From contig CALARM010000881.1 of the NCBI GenBank assembly GCA_937888925.1, positions 1 to 10,979 of the forward strand: a stretch of DNA of 10,979 nt. Reading direction: 5' to 3'. The translations under genes were made by a program, and so were the position numbers. Each line of letters opens with the position of its first letter. Position 1 is the stretch's first letter. The notes under the pieces were generated by a model that saw only the letters and a list, made by a program, of their open reading frames with translations, was not told the DNA's origin and did not search any database. This stretch comes from an uncultured Synergistia bacterium (GTDB lineage: Bacteria > Eremiobacterota > SpSt-956 > JAKJGF01). This document shows, in pieces, positions 6,838 to 10,979 of the stretch.

Positions 6838-7188
6838 ATGATAATTAATAGTGGAGGACAAAATTACGCAGGTGAAAATAAAAGAATAAAAAGCGATGCA
6901 GGGAATAGTTCTAATCAGATACAAGATAAAGTGGTTGATTATAATGCGAAAATACAAGAACAAGAGGAAAAAATCAAGAACCTTGAAAAACAAATGAAAG
7001 AGCTTAAATCACAACACGATGCTGAAAAGGTGGATGTAGCTTTTGCAGCACTAAATTCCTATATTGACATAGCCATGAAATCTGAAGAAGCAGAGATGGA
7101 GAGAAGACTGAACGGACCAAGCCTCCCATATCCTAATCCTTTTACTCAGAAAGAGGCTTTGGAAGCAGATATGTGGAGAAGACTTTAG
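6838..7188 (+). CDS. small soluble coiled-coil protein of unknown function
   Basis: A 116-residue protein I do not recognise. No signal peptide or membrane segment is present. Residues 1-30 are polar and probably disordered. Residues about 31-62 (rich in Q, E, K with hydrophobics at heptad-like spacing, containing EEKIKNLEKQMKELK) are a strong coiled-coil candidate. Residues 64-92 form a further amphipathic helix. The C-terminus has NGPSLPYPNPFTQ (92-104), then a helix. AEMERRL (85-91) and ADMWRRL (110-116) look like a repeated short motif, possibly an interaction motif. The start has a strong AAAGGAGG 8-9 bases upstream. It lies between the MFS gene and another orphan gene that has a similar upstream element, so the two may respond to the same signal. 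The coding call rests on the ribosome binding site, the length and the codon pattern. Confidence 0.75.
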   Translation: MIINSGGQNYAGENKRIKSDAGNSSNQIQDKVVDYNAKIQEQEEKIKNLEKQMKELKSQHDAEKVDVAFAALNSYIDIAMKSEEAEMERRLNGPSLPYPNPFTQKEALEADMWRRL

Positions 7189-7240
7189 AGGAAATTTTTG
7201 ACTCTTCATACTGTTTGACTCACAAATAATATAATACTTT

Positions 7241-7302
7241 TTTCTATAAAAAGTTAACGAGAAATGAATACTTTATTATTGTTTTCTGGAATAATTATAA
7301 TT
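7241..7302 (+). promoter_or_regulatory. AT-rich upstream element of the 168-residue gene (copy of the one at 6691)
   Basis: It begins TTTCTATAAAAAGTTAAC and ends AATAATTATAATT, paralleling 6691-6757 but five bases shorter. The shared block contains TTATTGTTTT and TATAAT (7296-7301). Here the TTGTTT to TATAAT spacing is only 11 bases, too short for a housekeeping -35/-10 pair, so the conservation may reflect an activator site or duplication rather than the -35 itself. TATAAT lies 42 bases before the ATG at 7344. Confidence 0.5.
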
Positions 7303-7343
7303 TAATTGGATGTGTTTTTATGTATAATTAGGAGGGTTTAGAT

Positions 7344-7850
7344 ATGCATATAAGACCCGATGAAATAGGTATGTTTAATTCAACCAGGAAAGCAGAAGCT
7401 TATCAAAAAGCTATGCAGGTTAAGGAAAATGTTGAAGAAGTTGTCTTTGAGTTAAAAGATTTTGATGATATAAGTGGTATAGACTTTAATAATAAATCTA
7501 ATGGCAGTGTTATAGTTAAAGAACATGAAGAAGACTATAGCAGTGGCCTGCACATAAAAACTACCGGTTCATTGGAATATAATCCTGATTCGGGAGAAGT
7601 GGAAAAGTTTGAAGCCAGTCAGTATAAAAGTATGTCTGGCCTCCCGGGATGGAGAGGCCTTGTAGGATGTTTTATCAGCGGTGAGTTTACATATGAACAA
7701 AAGACAATAAAAACCCTTATGGGAAAAGAGAAAGAGCTTTATATTGAAAAATCCGGCGGTAAAACACAGAAAGTTTATATTGATAAAGCAACGGGTGACA
7801 TAGATTATAAAGAATATAACTATGGATTTCCCAGTTTAATTAATTTTTAG
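7344..7850 (+). CDS. hypothetical protein of unknown function, probably beta-rich
   Basis: A 168-residue protein I do not recognise. There is no signal peptide, membrane segment or catalytic motif. The N-terminal 35 residues look helical. The rest alternates short strand-like segments with acidic turns. LEYNPDSGEVEKFEA (77-91) and VYIDKATGDIDYKEY (144-158) share a strand / Y-x-x-x-(S/T)-G-(E/D)-x-(E/D) turn / strand pattern, reminiscent of repeated beta hairpins. A WRGLVGCFISGEF stretch (103-115) is the only hydrophobic part. GGAGGG lies 7 bases before the ATG at 7344. It has its own copy of the upstream element seen before the previous gene and is followed after 17 bases by a strong terminator, so it is a well-defined transcription unit. 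The two neighbours do not resemble each other in sequence. Confidence 0.75.
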   Translation: MHIRPDEIGMFNSTRKAEAYQKAMQVKENVEEVVFELKDFDDISGIDFNNKSNGSVIVKEHEEDYSSGLHIKTTGSLEYNPDSGEVEKFEASQYKSMSGLPGWRGLVGCFISGEFTYEQKTIKTLMGKEKELYIEKSGGKTQKVYIDKATGDIDYKEYNYGFPSLINF

Positions 7851-7867
7851 TCAGTGTATGATTTATG

Positions 7868-7910
7868 AAATAATCCCGGTAGTGCCAATACCGGGATTAT
7901 TTGTTTTTTT
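7868..7910 (+). terminator. intrinsic terminator after the 168-residue gene
   Basis: A perfect 14-bp stem (7868-7881 with 7889-7902, core AATCCCGGTA/TACCGGGATT) around a 7-base loop is followed by GTTTTTTT (7903-7910). On the reverse strand no comparable T-run follows the hairpin, so it mainly serves the forward gene, though it may weakly stop clpB transcripts ending at 7927. Confidence 0.93.
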
Positions 7911-7926
7911 ATAGGATGGCAGGTTG

Positions 7927-10542
7927 TCAGGCTACTTTTTCCTGATTCATTTTATTAAATACCAGTTCTCCCCGGAGATAATCGAGAAAAACTTCGTCTC
8001 CCTCTATAATTTCTCCGTTCAGGATCTTTTTTGCAAGAGGATTTTCTACATATCTCTGAATTGTTCTTCTGAGAGGTCTTGCTCCGTAATTCGGATCAAA
8101 CCCTTCCTCTGCAATGAATTCTCTGGCTTTATCGGACAGAACAAGGTCTATTCTCTTCTCGTAAAGTCTCTCTTTCAATTCATTTATCATAAGCGTGACA
8201 ATCTCTTTTATCTGATCCATCCCCAGACGATGGAATACTATCGTTTCATCAATACGGTTTAAAAATTCCGGCGGGAAGTGAACTTTTAACATTTCAAGGG
8301 CTTTTTCTTTTTTATCTTCAAAATCTTTTTCACTTTCTCCCGCTTCCTGAAGATACTGACTGCCAATGTTGGAAGTCATAATAAGAACGGTATTTTTGAA
8401 ATCTACAGTTTTTCCTTTGTTATCCGTTAACCTGCCATCATCCAGTATTTGAAGAAGCACATTAAAAACCTCTCTGTGAGCTTTTTCTATTTCGTCCAGT
8501 AAAACTACGCTGTAGGGCTTGCGTCTTACTGCTTCCGTAAGCTGTCCTCCTTCATCATAACCAATGTACCCGGGAGGTGCCCCTATAAGACGGGACACGG
8601 AATGTTTTTCCATATATTCACTCATATCTATACGCACTATGGATTCCTGATTGTCGAAGAGAAATTCTGCCAGTGCTTTTGCAAGTTCTGTTTTCCCCAC
8701 GCCTGTAGGACCCATGAAGATGAACGAGCCTATCGGCCTTTCAGGGTTTTTGAGACCTGCTCTTGCCCGTCTTACTGCATCAGATACTGCTACGAGAGCT
8801 TCATCCTGTCCTACAACCCTTTTATGGAGATTTTCCTCCATTTTCAACAGTTTCTCTTTTTCCCCTTCAAGGAGTTTGCTTACGGGGATACCGGTCCATT
8901 TACTGACAATCTTTGCAATGGTATCTTCCGTTACTTCTTCACTTAACATCTGGCGGTTCTGCTGAATCTGAAGTAGTTTCCCCTGTTCCTCGTTTATCTG
9001 CTGTTCTATTTTTATCATCTGCCCGTATTTTAATTCTGCCGCTCTGTTCAGATCGTTTTCTTCTTCTGCTTTTTCCAGCTTCTTTTTCGCCACCTCCAGG
9101 GCTTTCTTTAAATTCCTTATATTGTCAATGGTTTTCTTCTCATTATCCCACTGGGCTCTCATCTGCTTTATACTGTCTTTTAACTCGGAAAGCTCTTTTT
9201 CCAGTTTTTCCAGTCTTTCCATAGATGCGGGGTCATGTTCCTTCTTCAGGGAAATTCTGTCTATTTCAAGCTGAACTATCCTTCTTTCTTTGCTGTCCAG
9301 TTCGCCCGGTTTGCTGTCTATTTCTACTCTTAACTGCGCTGCCGCTTCATCTACGAGATCTATGGCCTTATCCGGAAGAAACCTGTCGCTTATGTAGCGA
9401 TTGGAAAGAGTTGCAGCCGCTACAATGGCGTTATCCTGGATTCTTACCCCGTGGTGAACTTCATAGGTCTCTTTTAATCCTCTCAAAATACTCACAGTAT
9501 TTTCAACCGATGGTTCTGCTACAAGAACAGGCTGAAATCTTCTTTCCAGGGCGGCATCTTTTTCCACATGTTTTCTGTATTCATCGAGTGTGGTAGCGCC
9601 CACACAGCGAAGCTCTCCTCTGGCAAGGGCAGGTTTCAGTAAATTCGCTGCACCTATTGCACCTTCTGCGGCACCTGCTCCGACTACCGTATGAAATTCA
9701 TCTATAAATACTATGATTTTTCCGTTAGCTTCCGTTATTTCCCTCATTACCCCTTTTATTCTCTCTTCGAATTCACCTCTGTACTTTGAACCTGCCACCA
9801 GGGCTCCCATGTCAAGAGCAAAAAGCTGTTTGTTTTTAAGCCCCTCCGGTACATCACCTTTTGCAATTCTCTGGGCAAGGCCTTCTACTATGGCAGTTTT
9901 CCCTACTCCCGGCTCACCTATAAGCATGGGGTTGTTTTTTGTTCTCCTGCTCAGTACCTGTATTACTCTTCTTATTTCATAATCTCTGCCAATAACCGGA
10001 TCAAGTTTTTTATCTAAAGCCAGCTTAGTTAGATTCCTGCTGAACCTCTGGAGCATCTGGAAATTTCCGTCTCCTGACGGGTTATCCACTTTCTTGCCCC
10101 CTCTTATATCTTTTAAAGCCATGAGTAATTTGTCCCCTGTAGCTCCATGTCTTTTCAGGATTCTTCCTGCTGCGCCTGATGTGTCTCCCACCAGGGAAAC
10201 GAGGAGGCAGTCTATGCCTGCATAGGAATCTTTTAGTCTTTCAGCTTCTTTTATTGATCCATCTAAAACTTTCTGAAGATCTCTGCTTATATAAACTCCG
10301 GCATCGGTGCCGTTCTTATATACCTTTGGCAGTTCCTGCATATGTTGCTCAAGATCAGAGATTACTTCTCTGGGATTTATATTCATTTTTTCAAATACCT
10401 GACCTGCAAGACCATCTGTCTGATGGAGGAGCGCCAGAAGTAAATGTTCTTTTTCTATCTGATTATGATTATACATCTGTGCAAGTTCCTGTGCCGTCAC
10501 AAGAGCTTCTCTTGATTTTTCGGTAAATTTCTCTAAATTCAT
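7927..10542 (-). CDS. clpB: ATP-dependent disaggregase ClpB (Hsp100)
   Basis: An 871-residue class I Clp ATPase. Domain order: N-terminal Clp_N repeat pair (1-145); AAA1 with Walker A GEPGVGKT (209-216), Walker B IVFIDE (277-282), pore loop KYRGEFEER (253-261) and ERRF (333-336); a long coiled-coil middle domain (about 405-535); AAA2 with Walker A GPTGVGKT (611-618), pore-loop [17 protein letters not shown] (654-670), Walker B VVLLDE (679-684), TSNIGS (723-728), FLNRID (760-765) and sensor-2 GARPLRR (820-826). The long middle domain and the absence of a ClpP-binding I-G-F/L loop separate it from ClpA and ClpC. As a cytoplasmic hexamer it threads aggregated proteins through its pore with DnaK/DnaJ. 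All ATPase residues are intact. The ATG at 10542 has GGAGG 8 bases upstream and begins directly at the conserved [14 protein letters not shown]; an ATG at 10557 overlaps that site and is rejected. It appears monocistronic. Confidence 0.97.
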   Translation of the reverse strand: MNLEKFTEKSREALVTAQELAQMYNHNQIEKEHLLLALLHQTDGLAGQVFEKMNINPREVISDLEQHMQELPKVYKNGTDAGVYISRDLQKVLDGSIKEAERLKDSYAGIDCLLVSLVGDTSGAAGRILKRHGATGDKLLMALKDIRGGKKVDNPSGDGNFQMLQRFSRNLTKLALDKKLDPVIGRDYEIRRVIQVLSRRTKNNPMLIGEPGVGKTAIVEGLAQRIAKGDVPEGLKNKQLFALDMGALVAGSKYRGEFEERIKGVMREITEANGKIIVFIDEFHTVVGAGAAEGAIGAANLLKPALARGELRCVGATTLDEYRKHVEKDAALERRFQPVLVAEPSVENTVSILRGLKETYEVHHGVRIQDNAIVAAATLSNRYISDRFLPDKAIDLVDEAAAQLRVEIDSKPGELDSKERRIVQLEIDRISLKKEHDPASMERLEKLEKELSELKDSIKQMRAQWDNEKKTIDNIRNLKKALEVAKKKLEKAEEENDLNRAAELKYGQMIKIEQQINEEQGKLLQIQQNRQMLSEEVTEDTIAKIVSKWTGIPVSKLLEGEKEKLLKMEENLHKRVVGQDEALVAVSDAVRRARAGLKNPERPIGSFIFMGPTGVGKTELAKALAEFLFDNQESIVRIDMSEYMEKHSVSRLIGAPPGYIGYDEGGQLTEAVRRKPYSVVLLDEIEKAHREVFNVLLQILDDGRLTDNKGKTVDFKNTVLIMTSNIGSQYLQEAGESEKDFEDKKEKALEMLKVHFPPEFLNRIDETIVFHRLGMDQIKEIVTLMINELKERLYEKRIDLVLSDKAREFIAEEGFDPNYGARPLRRTIQRYVENPLAKKILNGEIIEGDEVFLDYLRGELVFNKMNQEKVA

Positions 10543-10550
10543 AACCTTCG

Positions 10551-10555
10551 CCTCC
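10551..10555 (-). promoter_or_regulatory. ribosome binding site deciding the clpB start
   Basis: GGAGG on the reverse strand, 8 bases before the ATG at 10542. It overlaps the alternative upstream ATG at 10557, which argues against that start. Confidence 0.8.
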
Positions 10556-10578
10556 ATTTATAAATTTATTCTATTTGT

Positions 10579-10607
10579 ATTATATAATATGAGTCTATTG
10601 TTGTCAA
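10579..10607 (-). promoter_or_regulatory. consensus housekeeping promoter of clpB
   Basis: On the reverse strand TTGACA (10607-10602) and TATAAT (10584-10579), spaced 17 bases, are a perfect sigma-70/sigma-A type match. It lies about 37 bases before the clpB ATG. A consensus vegetative promoter on a heat-shock gene suggests control by a repressor rather than by an alternative heat-shock sigma factor. Confidence 0.85.
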
Positions 10608-10608
10608 G
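10588..10608 (-). promoter_or_regulatory. weak HAIR (HspR operator)-like site in the clpB promoter spacer
   Basis: CTTGACA-N7-ACTCATA on the reverse strand compares with the HAIR consensus CTTGAGT-N7-ACTCAAG: 5/7 matches in each half and exactly the right spacing. HspR represses clpB in several bacteria. The left half is also the -35 box, so part of the match is not independent, and the symmetry between halves is poor. A candidate only. Confidence 0.3.
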
Positions 10609-10719
10609 TTTTATTATATAATTAATAAAAGGTTGGTGGTCTTAGTTACGATAATGGTAAATATGCCGATAATTGATTACTACCCTGCTCATAAGCATGT
10701 AACAAACATTTTCCCTCCC

Positions 10720-10740
10720 GTCACGCGTCACGCCCACTCC
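10720..10740 (+). repeat. heptamer tandem array E (two units plus a decayed one)
   Basis: GTCACGC occurs twice in tandem (10720-10733), followed by CCACTCC. It lies between clpB and the kinase gene. Same G-T-C-A-C unit as the other arrays. Confidence 0.55.
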
Positions 10741-10751
10741 TGTGCTCACAT

Positions 10752-10979
10752 TCATGAAAGAGTAAAATAAAATGTAGCCCCTTTTTCAATTTCTCCTTCT
10801 GCCCAGATCTGTCCGCCGAATCGGTGGATGATGCGCTGGACGGTTGCCAGGCCGACGCCTATGCCGGTAAATTCATCTGTTCCATGTAAACGTTGAAATA
10901 TACCAAAGAGTTTATTGCTGTAGCTCATATCAAATCCTGCTCCGTTATCACGGACAAAATAGGCAGGCCTGCCTTCATG
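10752..10979 (-). CDS. sensor histidine kinase, C-terminal ATP-binding part (partial)
   Basis: The reverse-strand frame from the window edge to a TGA at 10752 gives 75 residues of a HATPase_c domain. DNGAGFD (residues 11-17 of the visible part) is the G1 box, LFGIFQRLH (24-32) the F box and [12 protein letters not shown] (39-50) the G2 box with the following helix. It ends in a typical G-G-x-I-W-A-E-(G)...G-A-T-F-Y-F-T-L tail. The wording [12 protein letters not shown] and F-Q-R-L-H is typical of PAS/GAF multi-sensor and phytochrome-like kinases. No receiver domain follows the catalytic domain. The DHp histidine and sensor domains lie outside the window, so the signal is unknown. About 210 bases separate it from clpB downstream on the same strand, and clpB has its own promoter. 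Confidence 0.92.
   Translation of the reverse strand, partial: HEGRPAYFVRDNGAGFDMSYSNKLFGIFQRLHGTDEFTGIGVGLATVQRIIHRFGGQIWAEGEIEKGATFYFTLS

Noticed and set aside
7868..7910. Efficient bidirectional terminator for clpB
   Set aside because: The hairpin is symmetric, but the reverse strand lacks a T-run after it; only the forward direction is well supported.
8602..9596. Several long forward-strand open frames opposite clpB
   Set aside because: They lie antisense to a fully conserved clpB and have no family motifs; they are shadows of that gene's codon pattern.
10558..10751. CIRCE (HrcA) operator upstream of clpB
   Set aside because: No TTAGCACTC-N9-GAGTGCTAA or close variant is present.

Overview
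The window comes from a bacterium of moderately low G+C, with strong Shine-Dalgarno sites (GGAGG-type) ahead of most genes. The gene content (bacterial microcompartment vertex proteins, a cobalamin-dependent mutase-like protein, an opine dehydrogenase, a PAS/phytochrome-type sensor kinase end) and the short palindromic and heptamer repeats between genes fit an anaerobic or environmental lineage. I cannot name the phylum from sequence alone. No tRNA, rRNA, CRISPR array or transposase gene is visible.

Layout. 1-719 (+): the 3' end of a microcompartment operon, holding three consecutive EutN/CcmL-type pentamer (BMC-P) genes. The first is cut by the window edge, and all three are spaced by 1-2 bases. 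812-4659 (-): three genes read leftward: a large protein with an N-terminal cobalamin-binding domain and a barrel resembling glutamate mutase E, then an octopine/nopaline-type dehydrogenase 43 bases downstream, then a secreted CAP/SCP-domain protein that probably has its own promoter. 4660-5156: a 497-base divergent intergenic region with a REP/dRS3-like palindrome inside a wider inverted repeat, plus three short heptamer arrays. 5157-6626 (+): a 14-helix DHA2-type MFS exporter. 6838-7850 (+): two small unrecognised genes (116 and 168 codons), each with its own AT-rich upstream element; the two elements resemble each other. The pair is closed by a strong intrinsic terminator. 7927-10542 (-): the disaggregase ClpB, with a consensus housekeeping promoter whose spacer overlaps a weak HspR (HAIR)-like operator. 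10752-10979 (-): the C-terminus of a sensor histidine kinase.

How the genes relate. The BMC-P genes belong to a microcompartment whose enzymes lie outside the window to the left. The cobalamin protein and the opine dehydrogenase look like one transcription unit and may act on the same amino-acid-derived metabolite. That link is inferred from gene order only. ClpB, the transporter and the kinase look like independent single genes.

Most notable: the uncharacterised cobalamin-mutase-like/opine-dehydrogenase pair, the twin upstream elements of the two orphan small genes, and a family of 7-bp tandem repeats present in six arrays, all between genes.
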